Below, in pieces: positions 8,605-18,104 of a stretch of DNA of 64,000 bases; the stretch's first letter is position 1, and each line of letters begins with the position of its first letter. A program made the position numbers and the translations under genes. Location of the stretch: NCBI RefSeq assembly GCF_009846745.1, contig NZ_AQPF01000010.1:1-64000 (forward strand), read 5' to 3'. The notes under the pieces are model-generated. The model worked only from the letters and a program-made list of their open reading frames with translations, searched no databases and was not told the origin of the DNA. The DNA comes from Alloalcanivorax xiamenensis (GTDB lineage: Bacteria; Pseudomonadota; Gammaproteobacteria; Pseudomonadales; Alcanivoracaceae).

Positions 8605-9771
8605 ATGACGCAAAGGAAATTGCCGGCGGTGGCGGCCGCCATGTTGATGGCGCTGTCCACTATTGGCAGCGCGGATAGGGCGGCGGCACTGGACCGCTAC
8701 GTGAGCCAGTATCCATGGGATGACGTCGATGGCGTGTCCTTCCTGGATGCGCCCTCGGTGAAAGCCGCGGTCACCACGGCGGTGGATGACCCCGGGATTC
8801 GCCAGGCCCTCCTGGTCGAGACCCGGGATGCGGTCGCCGGGAAAATCCTGGCGACGGACCATGGCCTGCTGATGCATGCCTTCGACCCCGCCAGTGGCGG
8901 TGACGTTAACTGGGCGTTGCTGATTTCACCGCGGGGCGGGTCGGCGGCGGCCTGTTTCTCCACCGGAGTTGAGCCGGGCGTGCGTGGCGCGGATTGGTAT
9001 ATGGAGGGAGCGCGTATCGCCACCCGGTACGAGCCTTGCCCCTCCGAAGCGGACCAGATCCCGGCGGCGATTCGGGCAAGGGTGGCGCCCGCCACGGAGC
9101 CGGGGGCTCTGCAATGGGCGGTCTGCTACGGCTATCCGAAAATGGCCTCCGGTGAGGCGGGGGCTGTCATCAAAGGCGACCATCACTGCGTTATCCCCGC
9201 CGACAGTGAGATCCTGAACCTGGTTGACGCGGCTTGCCAGGAGGACGCCCTCTGTAAAGTGGAAGCGATGGTGCTGGCGGACCCCCGGCGGGAACGGCGG
9301 GAGATTCGTCAGGTGTTGTCTGTTCAGAAGATCGATGACGTGCCCGATCCGGCGGAGCCGTACCGGCGACGGGCGGGCCGATTCCATGACGGGGTTTACG
9401 CGCGCGAGGACGGAGGCTGTGAACGTGGCGGCGCTGACGAGCGGGTGTCCCTGGATCTGTCACGACCGGCCGGCGGTGCGCTGCAGTGGTTCGACCAGTA
9501 TTGCGCCGTGCTCGCGGCCGGGGGAGAAACACCCGCGCCCGGTGAATTCCAAAGCACCCTGCAACTGCGTTGCGGCGACGGCCCGGATCAGGACACCGCC
9601 TTGCGTGATGGTGCCACGGGGAGAGAGACCACCGCCGTGTTGCGCCATGAGCATGGCCGCGCCATCAGCATTGACGGCGATGCTCTGGTGCGCTGTCCGA
9701 TCCGGCGCGCCGACACACCGCGATGGTGGATTCAGAGAGCCCCGTTCAACGGGCGCTATCCGTCAGACTAG
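8605..9771 (+). CDS. Secreted hypothetical protein
   Basis: The 388-residue product begins with a signal peptide (MTQRKLPAVAAAMLMALSTI..., likely cleaved near AAALD at about residue 29). The mature part is hydrophilic, with several cysteines (AACFSTG, YEPCPSEAD, HHCVIP, ACQEDALCKVE, QYCAVL, LRCGDG, VRCPIRR) that could form disulfides in the periplasm. No family is recognised. It follows the small membrane protein gene by 33 bp. A GC-rich hairpin lies between its stop and the convergent MFS gene. Confidence 0.7.
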   Translation: MTQRKLPAVAAAMLMALSTIGSADRAAALDRYVSQYPWDDVDGVSFLDAPSVKAAVTTAVDDPGIRQALLVETRDAVAGKILATDHGLLMHAFDPASGGDVNWALLISPRGGSAAACFSTGVEPGVRGADWYMEGARIATRYEPCPSEADQIPAAIRARVAPATEPGALQWAVCYGYPKMASGEAGAVIKGDHHCVIPADSEILNLVDAACQEDALCKVEAMVLADPRRERREIRQVLSVQKIDDVPDPAEPYRRRAGRFHDGVYAREDGGCERGGADERVSLDLSRPAGGALQWFDQYCAVLAAGGETPAPGEFQSTLQLRCGDGPDQDTALRDGATGRETTAVLRHEHGRAISIDGDALVRCPIRRADTPRWWIQRAPFNGRYPSD

Positions 9772-9799
9772 ACGGCGAACGCTGGCGGGTCGAGGAAAC

Positions 9800-9824
9800 G
9801 CCGGGCTGTCCCGGCCAGCCCGGC
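9800..9824. terminator. Hairpin between convergent genes
   Basis: A perfect 9-bp stem, GCCGGGCTG (9800-9808) with CAGCCCGGC (9816-9824), and a 7-nt loop lie in the 75-bp gap between two convergent stop codons. There is no T-run on either side, so termination efficiency is uncertain. Confidence 0.5.
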
Positions 9825-9846
9825 CCTGCTCGCCGATGGCATCGTT

Positions 9847-11154
9847 TCAGCGTTGCCTGGCCTGGGCTACCAGGGCCGCCAGTGCCAGCCCCGCGCCCAA
9901 CAGGCAGGTCAGGCTCCAGCCACCATGGGCCCAGGCCAGGCCACTGAGCGCGGAACCCAGGGCGCCGCCGACGAAGAACAGGCCTACGAACAGGGCGTTG
10001 ATCCGTCCACGCACGCTATCTGGTTCAATCAAATTGATCACGCGCCGGCCCAGGGTTTGATCACCCGTAACACCGACATCCAGTAGCACCGCGCTGAAGG
10101 CCAGCAGACCCAGCCCGGGCCAGAACGGCAGCGCCCCGTTGCCGGCTCGGGCTGCGATCAGAAAGGCGGCGATGACCATCAAATGACTGGCCACGGTGCC
10201 GGGGCGAGTACCGCCACGGTCGCCCAGGCGGCCGAACCAGGGCGTGGCCAGGGCGCCGGTGACACCGACCAGAGCAAACAGGGCGACCTCCTTGTAGTCC
10301 AATTGAAACGGCGGCCGCACCAGACGCAGGGCCACGGTGGTCCAGAACAGACTGAACGTGGCCATCACCAGGGCTGCGGTCAGTGCCCGTTGGCGCAGTA
10401 CCGGCTGCTCGCGCAGTAGTTCCCAGAGGGACAGAAGCAGTGCCGGATAGCGTTGCGGGTTGCCCGGATGGCGGCGGGGCAGGGCGCGGTAGAGCGCGGC
10501 CCAGAGCAGTAACATCAAGGTCGCGTTGCAGAGATAAAAAGCGCGCCACTGGTACAGATCGGCGATCAGGCTGGCCATGGGCCGGGACAGCAGAATGCCG
10601 AACATCAGGCCGGACATGACATTGCCGATGGTCCGCCCGCGTTGCGCCGCTGGCGCCATGGACGCGGCCAGCGGCACCAGCACCTGGATCGCCGAGCAAC
10701 TCAGCCCCAGCACCACCAGCGCGACCAGCAACAGGGGCGCGTTGGGTGCCACCGAGCAGAGGCTGGCGGCGATGATGGCAATCAATAGCAGACGCAGCAC
10801 CAGGGCACGGTTTTCCAGACGGTCAGCCAGCGGCACCAGCAACAACAGCCCGGCGGCGTAGCCGGCCAGCGGTGCCATGGCAACCAGTCCCTGCTGGCTT
10901 TGCGACAGCCCCAGTGAGCCGCCAATCATCCCCACCAGCGTTTGTGGCGCGAACAGATTAGTGACAATGATGCCCACCGCCACGGCGAACAACAGGGTAA
11001 GACGGCCGGTGATCGGCGTCGTCACCGTCGCCGTTGCCGTGGGAAGGTCCTTGTCCAAATGCGATGCCCCTGATCCCGGAAGCGTCAACCATAGCGGCGG
11101 CGCAAAGCCGGTATCAATGTACCAATACGCATGGTTGGCATGCGTCCCGGGCAT
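9847..11154 (-). CDS. MFS transporter
   Basis: The protein is up to 435 residues with about 12 transmembrane helices and MFS hallmarks: a loop 2-3 motif equivalent (PLADRLENRALVLR) and a central loop rich in Arg (YRALPRRHPGNPQRYPALL). A second-half equivalent GRLGDRGGTRPG is visible. It resembles drug or small-metabolite exporters of the DHA1 kind; substrate unknown. The start is uncertain: the first 32 residues are not membrane-like, and an in-frame TTG at 11058 gives a more typical cytoplasmic N-terminus. Confidence 0.88.
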   Translation of the reverse strand: MPGTHANHAYWYIDTGFAPPLWLTLPGSGASHLDKDLPTATATVTTPITGRLTLLFAVAVGIIVTNLFAPQTLVGMIGGSLGLSQSQQGLVAMAPLAGYAAGLLLLVPLADRLENRALVLRLLLIAIIAASLCSVAPNAPLLLVALVVLGLSCSAIQVLVPLAASMAPAAQRGRTIGNVMSGLMFGILLSRPMASLIADLYQWRAFYLCNATLMLLLWAALYRALPRRHPGNPQRYPALLLSLWELLREQPVLRQRALTAALVMATFSLFWTTVALRLVRPPFQLDYKEVALFALVGVTGALATPWFGRLGDRGGTRPGTVASHLMVIAAFLIAARAGNGALPFWPGLGLLAFSAVLLDVGVTGDQTLGRRVINLIEPDSVRGRINALFVGLFFVGGALGSALSGLAWAHGGWSLTCLLGAGLALAALVAQARQR

Positions 11155-11258
11155 GTCGGCCGCTGGTTATATGTAATAAGGTCTCCACCGGAGGTGCAGA
11201 AAAGAACCTCAGGCTCTAAGATGGTCCGGATAGTCAGGAAAAGGCCCCAACCCCGACC

Positions 11259-11936
11259 ATGGCCCGATTACATCCGCGTTTATTGCACGCCCTGAATCTG
11301 TTGCCGACGGACCGGCCGGTGCATTTGTTGACCCGCCATTCGGTTCGCGAGCTGGCCAAGAACGGGTTTGCGGATTACCGGCTGCCGTTGACGCCGGAAG
11401 GCATTGAACTGGCCCGGGATTGGGGAGGGCAGTTGGCGCGCCCGGTGTCGGCGTTTTATTCCAGCCCGGTGGGGCGTTGCGTGGACACCGCCAAGGCCAT
11501 GGCCGAGGGGGCGCTGCGTGCTGGCTTGATCGATCGCCCCATGGATGTGCTCACCGACAACACGCTGGTGGAACCGGGTTGCTATGTGCAGGACATGAAC
11601 CGGGTGGGGCCCACCTTTCTCAAGATGGGCGCCATGCGATTCCTCAATCGCCATTTGCAGAATCCATTCGAGGGCATGCTGTCGCCGGCGGAGGGGTGTG
11701 CCAAACTGGCCAGCTATCTGCGTGACCGGGAACCGGACAGCGGCGAACTGGCGGTTCACGTGACCCATGACACCATTCTCGCGGTGTTGGTGGCGGAGCT
11801 GGAAGGGCGGCGCTCCATCAACCAGGACGATTGGCCCTGGATGATGGAAGGCCTCTGGGTCTGGTTCCAGGACGGCGGTATGCACTGGGTGTGGCGCGGC
11901 GAGCGCGGCCGTCGCGCGCTGCGCGCCTCCGCTTGA
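11259..11936 (+). CDS. Histidine phosphatase superfamily protein
   Basis: The 225-residue protein has the phosphoglycerate-mutase-like fold: phosphate-pocket motif LLTRHSVREL (Arg-His near residues 25-26), a second pocket segment FYSSPVGRCVDTA, and the distal catalytic HVTHDTILAVL near residue 168. It is a soluble phosphatase of unknown substrate. The usual RHG is RHS here. It is monocistronic, divergent from the MFS gene. Confidence 0.85.
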   Translation: MARLHPRLLHALNLLPTDRPVHLLTRHSVRELAKNGFADYRLPLTPEGIELARDWGGQLARPVSAFYSSPVGRCVDTAKAMAEGALRAGLIDRPMDVLTDNTLVEPGCYVQDMNRVGPTFLKMGAMRFLNRHLQNPFEGMLSPAEGCAKLASYLRDREPDSGELAVHVTHDTILAVLVAELEGRRSINQDDWPWMMEGLWVWFQDGGMHWVWRGERGRRALRASA

Positions 11937-12137
11937 TTTTGTCTTCGGCTACCCCCAATTAAGCTGGATTGGGCAACCGTCCGTTGCTGTGATCGCGTTA
12001 TGGTGCGGCAGCCGGGGCGGGCGGTTATATCCTGATTGGGGGCACCCGGCACCGTCCTGTTTGTCCGCCACGCATCGATGAGTAAAGCATTCGGTTTAAA
12101 ACCGTTTTCCGCCCCAGACCGGAAAGAGAGGTGATTT

Positions 12138-13079
12138 TTGTCGGCCTTGAGCATTCGTAATCTGACCAAAACCTACAGCAACGGTGTCCAGGCGCTCAAG
12201 GGCATCGACCTGACCGTTGAAAAAGGCGAATTCTTCGCATTGCTGGGTCCCAATGGCGCCGGCAAATCCACCACCATCGGCATTGTCAGTTCCCTGGTGA
12301 ACAAAAGTGGCGGCGACGTCGAGATCTTCGGCCACTCGCTGGACCGGGAGCGGGCGCTGGCGAAAAAGAAGATCGGCGTGGTGCCGCAGGAATTCAATTT
12401 CAATCAATTCGAGAAAGTGTACGACATCGTCGTCACCCAGGCCGGGTTCTACGGCATCCCCATCGCCGAGGCCAGACGGCAGGCGGAGAAATATCTGCGA
12501 CAGCTTGGCTTGTGGGAGAAACGCCAGTCCGCCGCGCGCATGCTCTCCGGGGGTATGAAGCGCCGCTTGATGATCGCCCGCGCGCTGGTGCATGAACCGG
12601 AGCTGCTGATCCTGGATGAACCCACCGCCGGCGTCGACATCGAGTTGCGCCGCTCCATGTGGGATTTTCTCATCGGCCTGAACGAACAGGGCCGCACCAT
12701 CATTCTCACCACCCACTATCTGGAAGAGGCGGAGTCGCTGTGCCGGCGCATCGCCATCATCGACCATGGGGTGATCGTCGAGAATACGGATATGCGATCG
12801 TTGCTGGAGAAACTGCAGGTGGAGACCTTCGTGCTCGACCTGCAACGGCCGTTGCAAAGCGCGCCGGAATTATGCGGTTTTCACGTGCGCCTGCGTGACG
12901 CCGCCACCCTGGAAGTGGATGTGCCCAAAACCGAAAGTCTCAATCGCCTGTTCGGCGCCCTGGCGGAACAGGACATTCAGGTGCTGAGCATGCGTAACAA
13001 AGCCAACCGGCTGGAGGAATTGTTCGTGCGACTGGTGGAACGCAACGCGGATCTTGCCGGCAAGGAGGCCGCCTCGTGA
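12138..13079 (+). CDS. yadG: ABC transporter ATP-binding protein (YadG-like)
   Basis: The 313-residue ATPase has Walker A GPNGAGKST (near 37-45), Q-loop VPQEFNFN, signature LSGGMKRRLM, Walker B LLILDEPTAGVD and the H-loop histidine in TTHYLEEAE. The sequence around the signature and C-terminal region (MRNKANRLEELF) closely matches my recollection of E. coli YadG. Start codon is TTG with a GAGAGG ribosome binding site. It overlaps the permease gene by 4 bp. The pair forms an ABC-2 exporter in the inner membrane; substrate not established. Confidence 0.92.
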   Translation: MSALSIRNLTKTYSNGVQALKGIDLTVEKGEFFALLGPNGAGKSTTIGIVSSLVNKSGGDVEIFGHSLDRERALAKKKIGVVPQEFNFNQFEKVYDIVVTQAGFYGIPIAEARRQAEKYLRQLGLWEKRQSAARMLSGGMKRRLMIARALVHEPELLILDEPTAGVDIELRRSMWDFLIGLNEQGRTIILTTHYLEEAESLCRRIAIIDHGVIVENTDMRSLLEKLQVETFVLDLQRPLQSAPELCGFHVRLRDAATLEVDVPKTESLNRLFGALAEQDIQVLSMRNKANRLEELFVRLVERNADLAGKEAAS

Positions 13080-13849
13080 GTTTTACCGAACAGTGGGTGG
13101 CGTTTCTCACCCTGGTGACCAAGGAAATTCGCCGTTTCGTGCGCATCTGGCCGCAGACTTTGCTGCCCCCGGCGATCACCATGTCCCTGTATTTCGTTAT
13201 CTTTGGCAACCTGGTGGGCAGCCGCATCGGCGACATGGGCGGCTTCGATTACATGCAGTACATCGTCCCTGGTCTGATCATGATGAGCGTGATCCAGAAC
13301 AGCTACGGCAACGTGGTCAGTTCGTTCTTTTCCACCAAGTTCCAGCATTCCATCGAGGAAATGATGGTGTCGCCAATGCCGGCCCACGTCATCCTCACCG
13401 GTTACATGGTGGGAGGGATCGCGCGGGGCTTGATGGTCGGTGGCATCGTCACCGTGCTGAGTCTGTTCTTCACCCACCTGACTCTCCAGCACGCCTGGAT
13501 CACGCTGTCGGTGGTGGTGATGACGGCGGCGTTGTTCTCTCTCGGTGGTTTCATCAACGCGGTGTTCGCCCGTAACTTCGATGACATCAGCATTATTCCC
13601 AATTTCGTGCTGACGCCGCTGACCTATCTGGGCGGAGTGTTCTATTCGCTGGAGCTGCTACCGGATTTCTGGCGCGCGGTGACCCTGGCCAACCCCATCG
13701 TCTACATGGTCAACGCCTTCCGTTACGGTATCCTGGGGGTCAGCGACGTCAATGTGTACACCTCCTTGGGGACCATCGCGCTGTTCGTGCTGGGGTTCTA
13801 TATTCTGGCCCTGTGGCTGCTGCGGCGTGGCACCGGTATTCGCGCCTGA
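13076..13849 (+). CDS. yadH: ABC-2 type permease (YadH-like)
   Basis: The 257-residue integral membrane protein has six predicted helices and the ABC-2 family pattern, with a cytoplasmic amphipathic N-terminus (residues 1-25) and the conserved segment LTPLTYLGGVFYSLELLP before the last helices. The GTG start overlaps the ATPase stop (GTGA), indicating translational coupling. It is the membrane partner of the preceding YadG-like ATPase. queF follows 10 bp downstream and is likely cotranscribed. Confidence 0.92.
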   Translation: MSFTEQWVAFLTLVTKEIRRFVRIWPQTLLPPAITMSLYFVIFGNLVGSRIGDMGGFDYMQYIVPGLIMMSVIQNSYGNVVSSFFSTKFQHSIEEMMVSPMPAHVILTGYMVGGIARGLMVGGIVTVLSLFFTHLTLQHAWITLSVVVMTAALFSLGGFINAVFARNFDDISIIPNFVLTPLTYLGGVFYSLELLPDFWRAVTLANPIVYMVNAFRYGILGVSDVNVYTSLGTIALFVLGFYILALWLLRRGTGIRA

Positions 13850-13859
13850 GACAAGACCG

Positions 13860-14684
13860 ATGAGCTATCTGAAAGACGCCCCGCTGGGGCAAACCAGTGA
13901 CTACGTGGACCAATACGCACCGGAACTGCTGTATCCGGTGCCCCGGGCGCTGGCGCGGGAAAGCCTGGCCCTGGAAAACGGCGCCCTGCCGTTCCAGGGC
14001 GAGGACCTGTGGACCGGCTACGAGCTGTCCTGGTTGGACCAGGGCGGCAAACCCCGGGTGGCGCTGGCGGAAATCCGGGTGCCGTGTACCTCGGACAACA
14101 TCATCGAATCCAAGTCGCTGAAGCTGTACCTGAACTCGTTCGCCAACAGCCGCTATACCGACGCCGATGCGGTACGGGAAATCATCACCGCCGATCTGGG
14201 CAAGGTGGCTGGAGAAAAGGTGACGGTACGGATTCTGTCTCTGGGGGACGCCGCGGCGCAACCGGTCTGGCATGGCGACGGCGTCTGCGTGGATGAACTG
14301 GACCTGACCATCGATACCTTCGCGTACGACGCGGCTCTGCTCACCGCCGGCACCGGCGAGGACCATCAGGGCGAGCTCTATTCGCACCTGCTGCGCAGCC
14401 ATTGCCCGGTGACCAATCAGCCGGACTGGGGCACCGTGGTGGTACGTTATGAAGGTAGGCCCATCGATCCGGCGGGTTTTCTGCGCTATGTGGTCTCCCT
14501 GCGCAACCACCAGGGCTTCCATGAGCAGATCGTCGAGCAGATGTTCGTCGACCTGCAACGCCAATGCGCCCCCGCCAAACTCTCCGTCCTCGGCCGCTTC
14601 ACCCGCCGCGGCGGTCTCGACATCAACCCGTTCCGCAGCAACTTCGAACCGGCGCCGGAGAACCTCCGGACAATAAGACAGTGA
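13860..14684 (+). CDS. queF: NADPH-dependent 7-cyano-7-deazaguanine reductase
   Basis: QueF reduces preQ0 to preQ1 with NADPH in queuosine biosynthesis. The 274-residue protein is the long, two-domain (YqfK/QueF type II) form. The N-terminal half carries the QueF motif ESKSLKLYLNSF, and the C-terminal half carries the catalytic cysteine (Cys182) and aspartate in CPVTNQPDWG. ATG 13860 begins MSYLKDAPLG, matching the usual N-terminus. The last codons and the stop merge into a heptamer-armed repeat element that fills the gap to the convergent AbgT gene. Confidence 0.96.
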   Translation: MSYLKDAPLGQTSDYVDQYAPELLYPVPRALARESLALENGALPFQGEDLWTGYELSWLDQGGKPRVALAEIRVPCTSDNIIESKSLKLYLNSFANSRYTDADAVREIITADLGKVAGEKVTVRILSLGDAAAQPVWHGDGVCVDELDLTIDTFAYDAALLTAGTGEDHQGELYSHLLRSHCPVTNQPDWGTVVVRYEGRPIDPAGFLRYVVSLRNHQGFHEQIVEQMFVDLQRQCAPAKLSVLGRFTRRGGLDINPFRSNFEPAPENLRTIRQ

Positions 14685-14690
14685 AATAAG

Positions 14691-14800
<110 letters not shown>

Positions 14801-14803
14801 TTT

Positions 14804-16288
14804 TTATGTTCCCAACGGCCACCCCACCGTGATCCAGACGCCGAGCAGGATCGACCAGCCCAGCAGCAGCGTGAGGCTGTAGGGCAGCATTAGCGCGATC
14901 AGGGTGCCGACGCCGGTGTCCGCCTGGTAGCGGCGGGCGAAGCCCAACACCAGGGCGAAGTAGGGCATCAGTGGGGTGATGATATTGGTGCTGGAATCGC
15001 CTACCCGATAGGCGGCCTGAGTGGCTTCCGGGTCGATACCGAGCAGCATCAGCATGGGGATGAACACCGGCGCCAGAATCGACCATTTGGCCGAGGCGCT
15101 GCCGATCAGCAGATTGATGGTGGTGCTCATCAACACGAACAGCAATAGCAGCAATACCGTGGGCAAGGACAGCGTGCCCAGCCAGGCGGCGCCGCGAATG
15201 GCAAGCACCAGTCCCAGTTGGCTGTAGTTGAACCAGGCCACGAACTGGGCGGCGAAGAACATCAGTACCAGATAACCGGCCATGGACGCCATGGTGGTTT
15301 CCATGGCGGTGATGACATCACCGGCGGAGCGGAATGCGCCGCTGACGCGGCCGTAGACCACGCCGCAGGCGGCGGCCACCAGCGCGATCAACACCACGAT
15401 GCTGGACATGAACGGGGATTGCAGCAGAGAACCGGTGTCCGCATCACGCAGCGGCGCGCCCGACGGCAGCCCCAGCCAGGCCAGAAACGCCAGCCCGAGA
15501 ATCAGCGTAACCAGGGTCCAGATCGCCGCGCGCCGGTGCAGGCGCGGCTGCTCGTCCCGGCTGCTCCCGTCCATCGTGCCGGCGGTCAGCCGGGGTTCGA
15601 CAAAGCGCACCGTCACCAGGGTCACCAGCGCGGTCACCAGTACCGTGGAAACGATAATGAACCAGTAATTGCCGGCGGCGCTGACGTCGCGCTGGGGATC
15701 GATGATGTGCGCCGCTTCGGTGGAAATCCCGGCCAGCACCGCGTCCACCGGGCCCAGCAACAGATTGGCGCTGTAGCCGCCGGACACCGCCGCGAAAGCG
15801 GTGGCGATACCGGCCAGCGGGGAACGGCCGGCCAGTTGGAACAACAACCCGGCCAGCGGGATCAGCACCACATAGCCGGCATCGAAGGCGATACTGGACA
15901 TGACGCCGGCGAACGCCACCGTGGCCACCAGCGTACGGTGGGACGCCCGGCGTACCAGCGCCGCCAGGCTGCCGCCCAGTAGACCGGAATGCTCGGCGAT
16001 GCCCAGGCCAAGCATCGCCACCAGCACCACGCCCAGGGGGGCGAAACCGGTGAAGTTGCTGACCATGTGGCTGAACAGGTACCGCAAGCCCTCGCTATCA
16101 AGCAGCGAACGCACCACGATTTCCGTTTGCTCTTGAGGGTGGAAGGCGTTGGTGCCCAGCGCCGCCAGGATCGCACTCAGAGGCAGCATCAGCAGGCACA
16201 GCCAAACGAACAGAAGGGTGGGGTGGGGCAGCCGGTTGCCCAGCCGTTCCAGGCGGCTCAACCAGCCCGCCGATGCAGAAATCGCCAT
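14804..16288 (-). CDS. AbgT family transporter
   Basis: The 494-residue protein has 11-13 hydrophobic segments and AbgT family features: N-terminal RLERLGNRLPHPTLLFVWLC, FTGFAPLGVVLVAMLGLGIAE, and C-terminal STTINLLIGSASAKWSILAP and GDSSTNIITPLMPYF. AbgT proteins import p-aminobenzoyl-glutamate or export sulfonamide-like compounds using ion gradients. Which applies here is unknown. A cyclase gene lies upstream on the same strand with a 40-bp gap, so the two may share a transcript. Confidence 0.92.
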   Translation of the reverse strand: MAISASAGWLSRLERLGNRLPHPTLLFVWLCLLMLPLSAILAALGTNAFHPQEQTEIVVRSLLDSEGLRYLFSHMVSNFTGFAPLGVVLVAMLGLGIAEHSGLLGGSLAALVRRASHRTLVATVAFAGVMSSIAFDAGYVVLIPLAGLLFQLAGRSPLAGIATAFAAVSGGYSANLLLGPVDAVLAGISTEAAHIIDPQRDVSAAGNYWFIIVSTVLVTALVTLVTVRFVEPRLTAGTMDGSSRDEQPRLHRRAAIWTLVTLILGLAFLAWLGLPSGAPLRDADTGSLLQSPFMSSIVVLIALVAAACGVVYGRVSGAFRSAGDVITAMETTMASMAGYLVLMFFAAQFVAWFNYSQLGLVLAIRGAAWLGTLSLPTVLLLLLFVLMSTTINLLIGSASAKWSILAPVFIPMLMLLGIDPEATQAAYRVGDSSTNIITPLMPYFALVLGFARRYQADTGVGTLIALMLPYSLTLLLGWSILLGVWITVGWPLGT

Positions 16289-16328
16289 AGTCGCTCCCGG
16301 TGGTGTCCCTTTGTCCGGGTTGGAGAGC

Positions 16329-17876
16329 TCAGAGACGGAGCTGCTCCTGTACCCGCCGCGCCGCCCGCCCCATGAATTCCAGTACCCGGGGACGCTCCCG
16401 ATGATGCAGGCGGCCGGAGTCCAGGTGCAGCACGAAGCCTTCCGCTTCGAAGTCCAGGGACACCGGTTTGTTGTCTTTCAAGTCCGTGGCCGAACGGGCC
16501 AATGTCCCGAGTATGCGTTTTTTGTCGAAATTGTGAATACGCTCGAGGTCCATATGCAAGGCGAACCCCTCGGTTTCGGCACTGACATAACGGCTTCGGG
16601 ATCCGGCGTGGCGCTTCAGATCGCGGGCTTCGTAGACCGGAATCGGGCGGCTGAAGCCCTTGGCGCTGATGTCGCCGACGCTGCGACATTGAATCCGTTC
16701 CCGCACCAGTTCATGGGTGGATTCGGAAATCAGCACCTGGCCCGGACGGCAGGCGGATTCCAGCCGGCTGGCCAGATTCACATCGGTGCCGAGAATGGTG
16801 TAGTCCATGCGGCTATCGGTACCGAAGTTGCCGACCGTGACATAGCCGGTGTTGATGCCGATACGGATCTCCAGCGGCTGCTTGATGCCCTCGTGCTTCC
16901 AGCGCTGACGCAGCAGCCGCATATGGCGCTGCATCTCGATGGCCATGGCCACGCAGCGGAAGGCGTCTTCCTGGGCGCCTTCGCTTTTCGGGTCGCCGAA
17001 GAACACCATCACCGCGTCACCGATGAATTTGTCGATGGTACCGCCATGACGCAAAGCAATGCGGGTCATCTCGCTCAGGTAGGTATTGAGCATGGCGGTC
17101 AGCGTGTCCAGAGGCAGTTCCTCGGAGATCGCGCTGAACCCCTTGATGTCGGAGAAAAACACGGTGAGGCGTTTGCGCCGGGTTTCCAGTTTGGCGTCCC
17201 GTTTGCCGGTGAACAGCGACCCCCAGATCTGCGGTGGCAGATACTTGGCCAGTTTGCGCGACATATTCAGCGCCTGCCGCTGCTGCTCGCGCACTTGCTG
17301 CTGTGCCAGGCGCAGATACCGGGTCTGGCGCTGCGCGAAGAAGGCGCTGGCCCCCATGTACACCGCCAGCCCCAGCAGGGCGAGGATAATCAAGGATAAC
17401 GGAGCCTGTGGTACCGGCTCGAAAGCGGGATCCAGCAGATAGAACAGAGCGCCGCCGACGCCCGCGCCCAGCGCGGTCATCACCACGCTGCCCAGCCAGG
17501 GACGCCAGCCCCCATGGCTCATGGCGTTGGCGTGCACAATGGCCAGCAACGCCAGACTGGGCACCACCGCGAACCATAAACAGGCACAGGCGAAACCAAT
17601 GCACAGAGCGTCCGTCTGCAACAACGCCTGCGACAGCGTGGTCGCCGCCACACCGCGTTTTTCCGCCACCATCGCCAACAACTGGATCAGCAACGGATAG
17701 GCCAGCAGCGGCGCCACCGCCCACAATAAAGAGAAGGGATAGACCTGCAGGCCGATACCCGCCCCGAGCATGCCGCTGGCAACCAGAAACGCCAGTATCC
17801 GGGTCAGATGGGTTTGCCGGCGGGTCTGTTCCTTCAGATCCAGGAACTGGCGTGATGACAGGGCGGGGTCAGCCAT
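16329..17876 (-). CDS. Membrane-bound class III adenylate/guanylate cyclase
   Basis: The 515-residue protein has an N-terminal membrane domain of about six helices (roughly residues 25-155), a Gln-rich coiled linker with AKYLPPQIW, and a class III cyclase domain from about 235. The two metal-binding aspartates are visible in FFSDIKGFS and GDAVMVFFG, along with GINTGYVTVGNFG and TILGTDVNLASRLE. It should make cAMP (or cGMP) in response to a membrane signal. No Shine-Dalgarno is evident at ATG 17876; the start overlaps the stop of a short upstream reading frame with a strong ribosome binding site, suggesting coupling. Confidence 0.9.
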   Translation of the reverse strand: MADPALSSRQFLDLKEQTRRQTHLTRILAFLVASGMLGAGIGLQVYPFSLLWAVAPLLAYPLLIQLLAMVAEKRGVAATTLSQALLQTDALCIGFACACLWFAVVPSLALLAIVHANAMSHGGWRPWLGSVVMTALGAGVGGALFYLLDPAFEPVPQAPLSLIILALLGLAVYMGASAFFAQRQTRYLRLAQQQVREQQRQALNMSRKLAKYLPPQIWGSLFTGKRDAKLETRRKRLTVFFSDIKGFSAISEELPLDTLTAMLNTYLSEMTRIALRHGGTIDKFIGDAVMVFFGDPKSEGAQEDAFRCVAMAIEMQRHMRLLRQRWKHEGIKQPLEIRIGINTGYVTVGNFGTDSRMDYTILGTDVNLASRLESACRPGQVLISESTHELVRERIQCRSVGDISAKGFSRPIPVYEARDLKRHAGSRSRYVSAETEGFALHMDLERIHNFDKKRILGTLARSATDLKDNKPVSLDFEAEGFVLHLDSGRLHHRERPRVLEFMGRAARRVQEQLRL

Positions 17877-17940
17877 GGACGGTGTCGATCCCGACCGGAA
17901 GCAAAGAAAATACCGCGAGAGCGGCGGCGGCACGGCGCAT
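17869..17940 (-). CDS. Possible 23-residue leader peptide coupled to the cyclase
   Basis: ATG 17940 is preceded by AAGGAG at ideal spacing and encodes a 23-residue peptide beginning MRRAAAALAVFSLLPVG. Its stop overlaps the cyclase start as ATGGCTGA. The cyclase lacks its own clear ribosome binding site. The peptide is hydrophobic with an Arg-Arg start, like a small membrane or signal-like peptide. A coupling or leader role is inferred; there is no homology evidence. Confidence 0.4.
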   Translation of the reverse strand: MRRAAAALAVFSLLPVGIDTVHG

Positions 17941-18104
17941 GGTTGACTCCTTGTCCTGGGGATAACCGAAGAGCTTATTAGAATTTTTTATAAGAAAAAA
18001 GAATGATTTTTGCCGGCGGACAAACGGCCGCCTCTGCCGCTTGCCCTGGTGGCGTCTCCGCGCCACGAGGCTACAATGGCGCTCTTATTAAAAAAGGAGA
18101 TTGC
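17941..18104. promoter_or_regulatory. Divergent promoter region, AT-rich
   Basis: This gap separates the leftward cyclase transcript from the rightward nitroreductase operon. An A/T-rich core around 17972-18006 contains an imperfect inverted repeat CTTAT...ATAAG, a plausible operator or back-to-back -10 region. No specific regulator can be named. Confidence 0.4.
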
